From NCBI RefSeq assembly GCF_003515705.1, contig NZ_QWEH01000001.1, positions 248,001 to 312,000 of the forward strand: 64,000 nt of DNA. Reading direction: 5' to 3'. Numbering within the stretch: position 1 is the first letter of the stretch; every line of letters starts with the position of its first letter. Made by a program: the position numbers and the translations under genes. Shown one piece after another: positions 8,034-15,810 of the stretch. Origin of the DNA: Oceanobacillus profundus (GTDB taxonomy: Bacteria > Bacillota > Bacilli > Bacillales > Amphibacillaceae). The notes below the pieces were generated by a model. That model searched no databases and was not told where the DNA came from. It was given only the letters and a program-made list of their open reading frames with translations.

Positions 8034-9716
8034 TTGGGAGAAATCGGAATTAGAGTTGAAAAAAATGTTCCGTGTTCATTAGCTGATGGAACAGTTCTTC
8101 GGTCTGATGTGTATCATCCGGATGATGAAGAAAGCTATCCGGTGTTAATGATTCGGTTGCCATATGATAAAGAAACACCACGTTACTATGACGAATATTT
8201 GGAAGTGCCTCGGATGGTGCAAGCAGGCTATGTAGTTATCCTTCAGGACGTAAGAGGGAGATTTGCCTCAGAAGGCGATTTTTTTCCATTCATACATGAG
8301 AGACGTGATGGATATGAGGCAGTAGAATGGGCGGCAAAGCTTCCATATTCAAACGGAAAAGTTGGACTGTTTGGTATGTCTTATCATGGCTATACCCAGT
8401 TTGCAGCAGCAGTAGAAAGGCCACCTTCCTTAAAGGCGATTGCTCCAGTGATGACGGGAGCAGATCTTATGGGAAGCTTTCTGGGAAGCGAAGGAGAACC
8501 TCATCCAGTAGCTAAACTGGAAACATGGGTTTTAGGATCTATGTTAGAGGATCAGCTGAAAAGGGAAGGGAACTTTGACAAGAGGAAATTTCATTATTAT
8601 TTTGAGAATATGGCAGAGTGGTTAGTTGATGCTCCTGCTGATGAATGGAAGCCAATCAAAGACCTTGATCCGGGCTCGTATTATTTTGATTTTATGCAGG
8701 GGAGACTAGCCAAAACATTTAAAGATCATGTAAATCTAAAGGGAAAACTAAGTGAAGTGGATATTCCAGCATTATTCATTGGCGGCTGGTTTGACGGATT
8801 ATTGGCACCAACATTAGAAGCCTATCAAACTTATAAAGGGAAAAAAATGCTCTGGATTGGTCCGTGGACGCATGAAGAAATGACAGGTCGATGTGGGGAG
8901 CGTTTTTTTAACCATGCAGCATCTAGTATAGGCGTTGACAAATCATTAGATCCTACAGAAATCCATATTAAATGGTTTGATAAATGGTTGAAGGAGAAGC
9001 CAATGCCAATGCCTTTCGAGAAACCTGTCCACCTTTATTTGATGGGGCAGGATCGTTGGGAAACCTTTGAGGAATGGCCGATTCAAACTGGTGTAAAGTC
9101 AAGGGAAGTATACCTCCAGAGTCAAGGGATGTCACAAAGCCGAAATGGAGATGGAAAGCTAACGTATCAACCTGACACTACGGAAACCAAAAGTGCTTTA
9201 AAACTAGACCCGAATCACCCAGTTCCTACTCGTGGTGGGGGGACGCTTATTGCGGGACACGCTTCCGGGATGTTTGATATGAGCGATATACAAGATCGAG
9301 AAGATGTTCTTGTCTATACGAGTATGGAGCTTGAGGAAGATCTTCCATTGCTAGGTTCAATTAAAGCGAGTATTTGGGCATCTTCTCCATCTGAGCTTTT
9401 GGATATATCCCTAAGGCTGTCAGAAGTTGATAGCCAAGGACGTTCGTATAATATCATCGATTCATTTCATAGAAAAAGGGTAGAAAAAGAGAATCATCCA
9501 GTTTGTTTGGAAGTTGAAATAGGTTCCACCGCATATACCTTGAAAAAAGGCCATCGCATACGTCTGGATATAGCAGCAAGCAATGCGCCACTATATGATA
9601 TTAACTTAAATAACGGAACAACAACAAAGACACACACTGAAGGGAAATCTGCAGTGGAATATATTTATCAAGGTGGAGACAAAGCATCAAAATTGGTCTT
9701 GCCAATGACAAGGTAA
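8034..9716 (+). CDS. CocE/NonD family alpha/beta-hydrolase (X-Pro dipeptidyl-peptidase-like acylase)
   Basis: 560-aa serine hydrolase. The N-terminal catalytic domain holds the nucleophile motif GMSYHGY (Ser in GxSYxG). A cap domain follows (about residues 140-250), then the acid/His region (PALFIGGWFDGLLAPTLEAY; GPWTH) and a C-terminal jelly-roll domain, as in cocaine esterase and glutaryl acylases. TTG 8034 is chosen because AGAGGTG (8021-8027) precedes it by 6 nt; TTG 8001 has no ribosome site. The protein has no signal peptide, so it is cytoplasmic. Lying between a quaternary-amine importer and the carnitine-to-betaine enzymes, it may hydrolyse acyl-carnitines or related choline/carnitine esters. 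That substrate is an inference from context; the family alone does not fix it. Confidence 0.85.
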   Translation: MGEIGIRVEKNVPCSLADGTVLRSDVYHPDDEESYPVLMIRLPYDKETPRYYDEYLEVPRMVQAGYVVILQDVRGRFASEGDFFPFIHERRDGYEAVEWAAKLPYSNGKVGLFGMSYHGYTQFAAAVERPPSLKAIAPVMTGADLMGSFLGSEGEPHPVAKLETWVLGSMLEDQLKREGNFDKRKFHYYFENMAEWLVDAPADEWKPIKDLDPGSYYFDFMQGRLAKTFKDHVNLKGKLSEVDIPALFIGGWFDGLLAPTLEAYQTYKGKKMLWIGPWTHEEMTGRCGERFFNHAASSIGVDKSLDPTEIHIKWFDKWLKEKPMPMPFEKPVHLYLMGQDRWETFEEWPIQTGVKSREVYLQSQGMSQSRNGDGKLTYQPDTTETKSALKLDPNHPVPTRGGGTLIAGHASGMFDMSDIQDREDVLVYTSMELEEDLPLLGSIKASIWASSPSELLDISLRLSEVDSQGRSYNIIDSFHRKRVEKENHPVCLEVEIGSTAYTLKKGHRIRLDIAASNAPLYDINLNNGTTTKTHTEGKSAVEYIYQGGDKASKLVLPMTR

Positions 9717-9854
9717 TACAATCCTTTTCTTGGCAGTTAAGAAAGTATAAAACTTACCTAAGCATAAATGCAACGATGACATTCTATCAAAGACGAAGCG
9801 AATGCCAGGTTTTCAATTTTTAAAATGGAAATAAGCCATAAAAGGGTGAGGACA

Positions 9855-10406
9855 TTGAGGAATGATGACGAACGGATTGATGATGTAAAAACACAATTCA
9901 TTGAAAAAATAACGGACAATATGAATGCATTCGGTGTTTCCACAAGTATTGGACGTGTGCTTGGAATTATATACATGAACAGGGAACCAATGACACTTGA
10001 TGAGCTATCAGAAGAAACAGGGATGAGTAAAACACGGATGAGTCAGGTAGTCCGGGAAATGATTGATTTAAATATTGCGGAACGCGTCTTTAAAAAAGGA
10101 GTTCGGAAAGATTTATTTCGGGTGGAAGAGGATTATTATCAAACATTCATTCTTCTGTTTACCTCTACATGGAAAAAGGCTATTCAACGCAGCAGTTCTT
10201 TTGAACAAAGAATGATGAAACAAATGAATCAATTACAAGCAACTTCAGGATTGACGGAAGAAGATGAACTGGCCCTGAATGAACTTCTAAAAGAAATGAA
10301 GGAATGGATGGATTACTATGATTGGATCCACCGTGTAACGGAGTTCTTTGAAAGCGGAGAAATCTTTAAACATGTGCCAAAAAAAGAACGGGGGAATGAA
10401 GCGTGA
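9855..10406 (+). CDS. GbsR/MarR-type winged-helix regulator
   Basis: 183-aa regulator resembling B. subtilis GbsR, the choline-sensing repressor of betaine synthesis and choline uptake, and its paralogue OpcR. The winged HTH covers about residues 30-85 (MTLDELSEETGMSKTRMSQVVREM, then ERVFKKGVRKDLFRVEEDYYQTF, a block strongly conserved in GbsR proteins). TTG 9855 lies after AAAGGGTGAGG (9841-9851); ATG 9825 is in frame but has no ribosome site. Its stop overlaps the GTG of the next gene (GTGA), so it is co-translated with the catabolic genes. It probably senses carnitine, dehydrocarnitine or betaine and controls this cluster. Confidence 0.85.
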   Translation: MRNDDERIDDVKTQFIEKITDNMNAFGVSTSIGRVLGIIYMNREPMTLDELSEETGMSKTRMSQVVREMIDLNIAERVFKKGVRKDLFRVEEDYYQTFILLFTSTWKKAIQRSSSFEQRMMKQMNQLQATSGLTEEDELALNELLKEMKEWMDYYDWIHRVTEFFESGEIFKHVPKKERGNEA

Positions 10407-11296
10407 ATAAAAAAGTAATATTATCGTGTGCGGTAACAGGTGCAGGAGATACGACTACAAAAAGTGCCTATGTACCAGTAACGCCAAAAGAGATTGCAGA
10501 TTCGGCAATTAAAGCTGCGAAAGCAGGAGCTACCATTGCGCATATACATGTGCGTGATCCGAAAACAGGAAAATTAAGTCATGATGTCAATCTATTTCAG
10601 GAAGTTGTCGAACGAATTCGTGCATCAGAGACAGATGTCATTATTAACCTTACCTCAGGTGGAGGTGGAGATTGGATCCCAAGTGATGAAGACCCTACAA
10701 GAGGCGGAGAAGGAACGGATATTCAAACCCCTGAAGAACGTCATGAGCCGATAGGAAGACTCTTGCCGGAAATGTGTACCCTTGACTGTGGCAGTATTAA
10801 CTTTGGTGATATGTTATACATCAGTCCAACTGACTGGTTAAGGAAACAGGCGAAACTCGTCAAAGAAAGTGGTGTCAAAGCCGAATTAGAATGTTTTGAT
10901 ACAGGACATGTTCGTTTTGCCAATCAATTAATTGAAGAAGGCTTAGTTGAAGGGGATCCAATATTCCAGTTCTGTCTCGGTATTCCGTGGGGGGCGGCAG
11001 CAGATGCGGAAACCATGGCATATATGAAAAGTCGAATTCCAGAAAATGCGAAATGGGCAGCTTTTGGAATTGGCCGAATGCAAATGCCGATTGTTGAAGA
11101 GTCTATCCGTCAAGGCGGGAATATTCGTGTAGGTCTGGAAGACAACCTGTATTTGAAGAAAGGTCAGCTTGCAACAAATGAACAGCTTGTTGATAAAGCT
11201 GTTGAGATAGTCCAGTCCTTTGGTTCCGATGTGATGACTCCAGCTGAAGCACGAAAACATCTCAATTTACTGAACCCATATGGAAAGGAAGCCTAG
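10403..11296 (+). CDS. BKACE-family enzyme (DUF849), probable 3-dehydrocarnitine cleavage enzyme
   Basis: 297-aa beta-keto acid cleavage enzyme. The zinc site HIHVRD (His47, His49), the NLTSGGGG strand and the VGLEDNLYL segment with the third-site Glu are all present. BKACE enzymes condense a beta-keto acid with acetyl-CoA to give acetoacetate and a new acyl-CoA. With carnitine dehydrogenase next door, the likely reaction is 3-dehydrocarnitine plus acetyl-CoA to betainyl-CoA plus acetoacetate, as established for Pseudomonas carnitine catabolism. GTG 10403 overlaps the preceding stop. The assignment to dehydrocarnitine among the BKACE subfamilies rests on genomic context. Confidence 0.88.
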   Translation: MNKKVILSCAVTGAGDTTTKSAYVPVTPKEIADSAIKAAKAGATIAHIHVRDPKTGKLSHDVNLFQEVVERIRASETDVIINLTSGGGGDWIPSDEDPTRGGEGTDIQTPEERHEPIGRLLPEMCTLDCGSINFGDMLYISPTDWLRKQAKLVKESGVKAELECFDTGHVRFANQLIEEGLVEGDPIFQFCLGIPWGAAADAETMAYMKSRIPENAKWAAFGIGRMQMPIVEESIRQGGNIRVGLEDNLYLKKGQLATNEQLVDKAVEIVQSFGSDVMTPAEARKHLNLLNPYGKEA

Positions 11297-11300
11297 CTGT

Positions 11301-12269
11301 ATGACAAATGATAGATCAATCCAAAACATCACGGTTGTCGGTACAGGCGTAATTGGCAATGGGTGGATTACGCGCTTTTTAGCAAATGGTTACCATGTAA
11401 CTGCTTTTGATCCAGATCCGAAGACGGAAGAAAAAACACGTGCTGCCGTTGAGCGGGCATGGCCGTGGATGGAGAAAATGGGACTGCATAAAGATGCTTC
11501 AACGGATAAGCTGAGCTTTCATTCGAATTTAGAAGAGGCACTAAAAGATGCGGACTTTGTACAGGAAAATGTTCCAGAGCGTGAGGATTTAAAACGAAAA
11601 GTCATTGCTGATATTGATACGTATGCGAAGAAGGAAGCAATCATCGCCTCCAGCACATCTGGAATATTACCAAGCATTTTACAGGCGGATTGTCACAACC
11701 ATCCAGAGCGTGTCATTGTCGCTCATCCCTTTAACCCGGTTTACCTAATGCCACTTGTTGAACTTGTTGGCGGAGAAAAGACGGATGTAAATACAATTGA
11801 GAAGGCAAGAAGTTTCTATGATTCCTTAAAGATGAAGCCTCTTGTTGTTCGTAAGGAAATTGAAGGACACATTGCGGACCGTTTAATGGAAGCAATCTGG
11901 CGCGAGTCCCTTCACATTGTGAATGATGGGGTAGCGAGTACAGATGAAGTAGACGCCTCCATTATATATGGACCAGGACTTAGGTGGGCATTAATGGGAC
12001 CATTCATGACACTGCATATGGGCGGTGGAAAAGAAGGAATGCGTCACTTATTGGAGCAATTCGGACCGGCATTGAAATTACCATGGACGAAATTAGAAGC
12101 ACCAGAATTAACAGAGGAATTAGCTGACAAAGTCATTACAGGGTGTGAAACACAAACGGCTGGTGTTGAAATGGATAAATTGGAAGATCGCAGAGATCAA
12201 TTTTTAATTGAACTCCAGCAGCTATTGGAAAAATACTGGCCAGGATCAATGTTATCAGGAAAATTGTAG
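11301..12269 (+). CDS. L-carnitine 3-dehydrogenase (EC 1.1.1.108)
   Basis: 322-aa member of the 3-hydroxyacyl-CoA dehydrogenase superfamily. The N-terminal Rossmann motif VGTGVIGNGW supplies GxGxxG (Gly14, Gly16, Gly19), and the acidic residue at the end of the second strand (FDPDP) indicates NAD preference. The catalytic HPFNP block and the SSTSGILPS segment match carnitine dehydrogenases. It oxidises L-carnitine to 3-dehydrocarnitine, the BKACE substrate. ATG 11301 with AAAGGAAG upstream is preferred to ATG 11280, which lies inside the previous gene. Some Gram-negative versions are fused to a thioesterase; here the thioesterase is a separate downstream gene. Confidence 0.9.
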   Translation: MTNDRSIQNITVVGTGVIGNGWITRFLANGYHVTAFDPDPKTEEKTRAAVERAWPWMEKMGLHKDASTDKLSFHSNLEEALKDADFVQENVPEREDLKRKVIADIDTYAKKEAIIASSTSGILPSILQADCHNHPERVIVAHPFNPVYLMPLVELVGGEKTDVNTIEKARSFYDSLKMKPLVVRKEIEGHIADRLMEAIWRESLHIVNDGVASTDEVDASIIYGPGLRWALMGPFMTLHMGGGKEGMRHLLEQFGPALKLPWTKLEAPELTEELADKVITGCETQTAGVEMDKLEDRRDQFLIELQQLLEKYWPGSMLSGKL

Positions 12270-12304
12270 GTGGCATTCGAACGATTAAAAGGAGGCAAGG
12301 ACGC

Positions 12305-12781
12305 TTGAATAAAGCGAAATTATTGATTCAGGATAAAGTACCTGAGGCGTGGATTGACTATAATGGACATATGAATGATGCGGAGTATGTTCGAGCATTC
12401 AGCCGGGGTGTCGATCAATTTATGAACGTTATTGGGATGACCGAGGATTTCTTAGCGAAGAGCAAATATACGATTTATACAATGGAAAATCACGTTTGCT
12501 ATCTAGATGAAATGAAGCTTGGTGAATCGTTTGAAGTCTTTATAAACGTGATTGATTATGATATCAAACGAATCCATCTTTTCTTTGAACTGTATGGTGA
12601 AAATGGAAAACGGGCTGCAACGAGTGAACAATTGCTAATGGGAATTAACCAGGAAGAGGGGAAAGCATCACCGTTTCCGGAAGAAATTTTTAACCATATA
12701 GAAGAACTTGCAACTAAACATAAACCTGCAGAAAACCCAAAAGAAGTTGGGCGTGTTATTGGAATTAGAAAAAAGAAATGA
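12305..12781 (+). CDS. Hotdog-fold thioesterase, probable betainyl-CoA thioesterase
   Basis: 158-aa single-domain hotdog thioesterase of the 4-hydroxybenzoyl-CoA type. The motif DYNGHMN (Asp18, Asn20, His22) matches the catalytic start of that family. TTG 12305 is preceded by GGAGGCAAGG. As last gene of the cluster it should release glycine betaine and CoA from betainyl-CoA, the role of CdhB-type thioesterases and of the thioesterase domain fused to some carnitine dehydrogenases. Betaine formed this way would be a compatible solute, or could be degraded elsewhere; no betaine-demethylating gene is present in the window. Confidence 0.8.
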   Translation: MNKAKLLIQDKVPEAWIDYNGHMNDAEYVRAFSRGVDQFMNVIGMTEDFLAKSKYTIYTMENHVCYLDEMKLGESFEVFINVIDYDIKRIHLFFELYGENGKRAATSEQLLMGINQEEGKASPFPEEIFNHIEELATKHKPAENPKEVGRVIGIRKKK

Positions 12782-12788
12782 ACGTATT

Positions 12789-12827
12789 AAAAAAATGGCT
12801 TCCTATTTGGGTGGGGAGCCATTTTTA
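12789..12827 (+). terminator. Terminator of the carnitine cluster
   Basis: AAAAATGGCT (12791-12800) pairs with AGCCATTTTT (12817-12826), with extra TCC/GGG pairing inside, giving a classic A-stem-T hairpin 10 bp after the thioesterase stop. Confidence 0.85.
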
Positions 12828-13070
12828 ATTCATTAGGAAGTAAAAATGGCACGTTTATAGTTGTTATAAAGCAGTCCTCTTGTAAAAATTAAATTATTCT
12901 TTTGAAACGTATTGGCGTAATAAAAACTAGAAAAGTAGATTTGAAGTTACTCTAAAACAGTGCAGGGATATTTGTCAGAATCTAATTTATTTTTAAGTTT
13001 TATTTGTATTTTAGGTTTTGAAATTCAAAAATAGGGTAGCTAGTATATATATTAATGGAGGTGTTTTATC

Positions 13071-13595
13071 ATCAAATATATTATATCGATGCTAGTTTTT
13101 ATGATTGGAGTTGGATTATTTTCGCAAGCAGCTTCTGCCGAGAAAGTTTACAAAGTAAAGTCAGGGGATAATTTGTATCGGATTGCCCAAAACTATCAAG
13201 TAGATTTTGATACGTTAGTTGCTGCAAACGCTGCTATCACGGACCCTGAACATGTTCAGCCAGGGCAAGCGATTAACATACCAGATGAGAATGGGCTTCC
13301 TTTTACCGTTACAGCTTACACGGCTGGCTATGAGTCTACTGGAAAAGAACCAGATGACCCAGCTTATGGTATAACAGCATCTGGGGCAATGGTTGAAGAG
13401 GGAAATACAATTGCGTGCCCTCAGGCTCTTCCGTTTGGAACAAAAATACATATTCCAGAATTGGATGAAACGTATGTATGTCAGGACCGTGGCAGTGCAA
13501 TAACGAATGGTAAGCTAGATGTTTATATAGAAGACTTAGATGAGGCATTAGAATTTGGGGTGCAGCAGCTGCAGGTCAAAGTGTGGCCATATTAA
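13071..13595 (+). CDS. Secreted LysM-3D domain cell-wall protein
   Basis: Secreted protein with a hydrophobic signal peptide ending ASA-EK, one LysM peptidoglycan-binding motif (VYKVKSGDNLYRIAQNY...VQPGQAINIP) and a C-terminal 3D domain. The 3D domain has the aspartates of CQDRGSA and KLDVY, shared with YocH/YabE/MltA-type proteins. It probably trims or binds peptidoglycan outside the membrane. The start is unusual: the only ATG (13089) lies 25 nt from the excellent GGAGGTG at 13057-13063, whereas ATC 13071 sits at 7-nt spacing and gives a better signal peptide beginning with a Lys-containing n-region. The coordinates given use that ATC; ATG 13089 (168 aa) is the conservative alternative. Confidence 0.8.
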   Translation: MKYIISMLVFMIGVGLFSQAASAEKVYKVKSGDNLYRIAQNYQVDFDTLVAANAAITDPEHVQPGQAINIPDENGLPFTVTAYTAGYESTGKEPDDPAYGITASGAMVEEGNTIACPQALPFGTKIHIPELDETYVCQDRGSAITNGKLDVYIEDLDEALEFGVQQLQVKVWPY

Positions 13596-13664
13596 AATAC
13601 CGCGAATATCATATTTTATCGGAAAGCATACTTTGCTGTACAATTTAATTTAAAAACTATAAAA

Positions 13665-13711
13665 AATACACCACATGAAATTCAACTTAGAGATTTTTCA
13701 TGTGGTGTATT
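13665..13711. terminator. Bidirectional terminator between convergent genes
   Basis: A perfect 16-bp inverted repeat (13665-13680 with 13696-13711, core ACACCACATG) with A-rich sequence on its left. It serves the LysM-3D gene on the plus strand and the redox operon on the minus strand. Confidence 0.85.
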
Positions 13712-13743
13712 GATTTGAAAGAATTTTTATTCAGGTCTATGGT

Positions 13744-14049
13744 TTAGCTTACCGGCCCCTTCGTAATCGCAGTAAGCTTGGAATTGATTGCAAAAGTTTT
13801 GGCATTAACATTTGTGATGCCAAAGCTGGCTAAACGTTTTGTATGCATATTCAGATAGCTTTCAGCTGTTTCCTTTGTTTCAAAAACATAAATTCCGCCT
13901 GCTTCATTTGCTTCGGGTCGCTCTGTCCAGATTTTCCATAGGAAGCCAGCTTCTTCATTGATGCTTTTTGCTAAATCTGAAAATGCTTCTGCCATTTCTT
14001 CCCCAAATGGTCCATTCATGTTAAAATCGACTTGCAATACATATGCCAT
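13744..14049 (-). CDS. YdhR-family monooxygenase-like protein
   Basis: 101-aa small alpha/beta-barrel protein of the YdhR family. Diagnostic segments are FNGPFG-like FNMNGPFGEEMAE, GFLWKIWTE and EAGGIYVF, very close to Escherichia coli YdhR. Family members are dimeric and proposed to act on aromatic compounds, but the reaction is not established. ATG at 14049 has AAAGGAG upstream. It is last in a minus-strand operon with a DsbA-like protein and an FMN reductase, divergent from a TetR regulator, so a role in handling electrophiles or quinones is plausible. Confidence 0.85.
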   Translation of the reverse strand: MAYVLQVDFNMNGPFGEEMAEAFSDLAKSINEEAGFLWKIWTERPEANEAGGIYVFETKETAESYLNMHTKRLASFGITNVNAKTFAINSKLTAITKGPVS

Positions 14050-14065
14050 GGTTATTCTCCTTTGT

Positions 14066-14995
14066 TTACTTTGTTGTTGTAAAGTAGTACTCTCCTAGAA
14101 TTTCCTGCTTTTGATATTGATCAGGCGTAAGCTCTTTTTCAATAAAAGCGTTAAGGTCAGATTGCTCCACATCGTACATGACTTCAATTTCTTTGGAGAA
14201 TAAAAGCTTTTCTTTTTCAAGCAAGCTAGAAAGCGATGGTTGTTGTTTTGGTTGCAGTTCTTCTGTATTTAGAATCTGTTTTAAGCCATCAATATAGTAT
14301 TCAAATGGACGTCCTCCAACAATTTTCACACCTTTGTTTTCTTCATTGATCATGATAATTGTAGGGAACCCTCGAGCGCCTAAACTTCTCGTCAGATCGA
14401 AGTCTTCATCCAATAATTGTTGTCCGATTGGTTGTTCAGCTTCCTTTACAATGTATTCCCCATCAAGACCAAGTTTATTTACGGTTTCAATCATAACGGA
14501 TTTATCTGAAATATTTTGGTTGAATGCGAAAAGTGCTTCTCGGGCACGGCGTAAATATTCAAATGCGAGTTCCGCATTATGATTTTTTTGAATCACCTTA
14601 AATACTCGTGAAGGTGGGAAAGAGGACTGAACTGGATTATCAATCATTAGACTCCCATCAATTGGCATTCTGGAATGTTCACCAACTTCTCTCCAGTGAC
14701 CTGCAACATCGGCTGGTTTAAAAATTCCGTTTGCAGGATCGATTGGCCCATCATGCCATTTTTCCAGTAAGCCACCCATAACCGTATGAACGTTAAAATA
14801 ATCACCATATTGCTCGATAAAACGACGGAGAACCGGTTCAATTGCCCAGCAGTGCGAGCAAATGGGATCTGTTACATAATAAAGGTTAATTGACTTTTTC
14901 GGCTTATTAAAATCAATAACTTCCATTTCCTCATCTTCAGCTACTCCACATACACCTGTTTCCAAGTCACAAATCATATTTTTATTGTTATTCAA
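14066..14995 (-). CDS. DsbA-family thiol oxidoreductase
   Basis: 309-aa cytoplasmic thioredoxin-fold protein. Active-site motif DPICSHCW (CxxC = CSHC) follows the first beta strand, and an all-helical insertion comes before the cis-Pro segment ARGFPTIIM. This layout is typical of the FrnE/SpxH branch of the DsbA family, which works in the cytosol. There is no signal peptide. TTG at 14995 is favoured because GAGGG lies 7 nt upstream; the in-frame ATG at 15019 has no ribosome site, and ATG 14977 is another option. It sits 16 bp upstream of ydhR in the same operon. Homology to the ClpXP adaptor SpxH is possible, but the CSHC pair argues for redox activity. Confidence 0.8.
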   Translation of the reverse strand: MNNNKNMICDLETGVCGVAEDEEMEVIDFNKPKKSINLYYVTDPICSHCWAIEPVLRRFIEQYGDYFNVHTVMGGLLEKWHDGPIDPANGIFKPADVAGHWREVGEHSRMPIDGSLMIDNPVQSSFPPSRVFKVIQKNHNAELAFEYLRRAREALFAFNQNISDKSVMIETVNKLGLDGEYIVKEAEQPIGQQLLDEDFDLTRSLGARGFPTIIMINEENKGVKIVGGRPFEYYIDGLKQILNTEELQPKQQPSLSSLLEKEKLLFSKEIEVMYDVEQSDLNAFIEKELTPDQYQKQEILGEYYFTTTK

Positions 14996-15080
14996 TTTAT
15001 TTCCCTCATTTCTATTCATGTAGGATAAGCGAGGAAAAAGAAGCTATGCTCTTTTCCCGCACTCTTCATCATTTTTAAAA

Positions 15081-15641
15081 TTAGTTTCTAATTGTTTTCA
15101 ATCCAGTAGACCAAGCCACGACCTCATTCAACATAGTTTGAACGGTTTCTTCATGAAACGGTGCTGGTTTAAAGGTTCTCATTTCTTCAAAATCCGTGAA
15201 AAGACTTAATGCTGGCTGTGTTCCTACCGTTGCCACTTTTGGTACTGTTAAAATTAGTCTTAGATTGTTTGCTGCTGTAACTCCAAGTGTTGAACCATAG
15301 CTTACGATTCCAGCGGCTTTATTGTTCCACTCCACATATAAATAATCGATAGCATCCTTTAATCCAGAAGTAATCGCTTTGTTGTATTCAGGAGTGACAA
15401 AAACAAATCCGTCAAGCTCATTAATTTTCTCAGACCATGCTTTCGCTTCTGGTGCTTGGTAATCCTGTGACATAATAGCCGGAATCGGCTCATTAAATTG
15501 TGGCAGGTTGTAATCTTTAATATCAACCATCTCAAATGTTGCATCTGTTCGCATGTCTGCGATGGATTTCACCCATTCTGCAACCTGCAAATTTACTCGT
15601 GAATCTCTTGTACTTCCAGTAATAATTCCAATTTTAAGCAT
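15081..15641 (-). CDS. NADPH-dependent FMN reductase
   Basis: 186-aa flavodoxin-like quinone/azo or FMN reductase. The N-terminal phosphate-binding loop IITGSTRDSR and the flavin-contact motif TPEYNKAITSGLKDAIDYL are hallmarks of the NADPH-dependent FMN reductase family. ATG at 15641 with GGAGGAG upstream. First gene of the minus-strand operon with the DsbA-like and YdhR-like genes. Its promoter region, shared with the divergent TetR gene, contains two palindromes, so it is the probable TetR target. Confidence 0.88.
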   Translation of the reverse strand: MLKIGIITGSTRDSRVNLQVAEWVKSIADMRTDATFEMVDIKDYNLPQFNEPIPAIMSQDYQAPEAKAWSEKINELDGFVFVTPEYNKAITSGLKDAIDYLYVEWNNKAAGIVSYGSTLGVTAANNLRLILTVPKVATVGTQPALSLFTDFEEMRTFKPAPFHEETVQTMLNEVVAWSTGLKTIRN

Positions 15642-15734
15642 GTTAACTCCTCCTAGAAATCTTTATGAAACGCCTTTTAACGACGCATTATAGTTGCTTT
15701 ATAATTGAATTTTAAGCCATAATAAAAATTAGCA

Positions 15735-15773
15735 ACACCAATAGTTTGGTGTATGTGTTGGATATCCGACACA
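15735..15773. promoter_or_regulatory. Two tandem palindromes in the TetR/FMN-reductase divergent region
   Basis: ACACCAA-TAGT-TTGGTGT (15735-15752, perfect 7-bp arms) is followed 1 bp later by a 20-bp palindrome with TGTGT/ACACA outer arms around GGATATCC (15754-15773, one mismatched pair). Both contain a GTGTTGG/TTGGTGT-like half site. They probably form the operator for the TetR protein encoded at 15811. Confidence 0.6.
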
Positions 15774-15810
15774 TTGAACAATTTGTTTAAAAAGTGGAAG
15801 GGAGATCAAT

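Noticed and set aside
14334-14582. Plus-strand frame opposite the DsbA-like gene
   Set aside because: It is the complementary shadow of a gene with a clear active-site motif and operon context.
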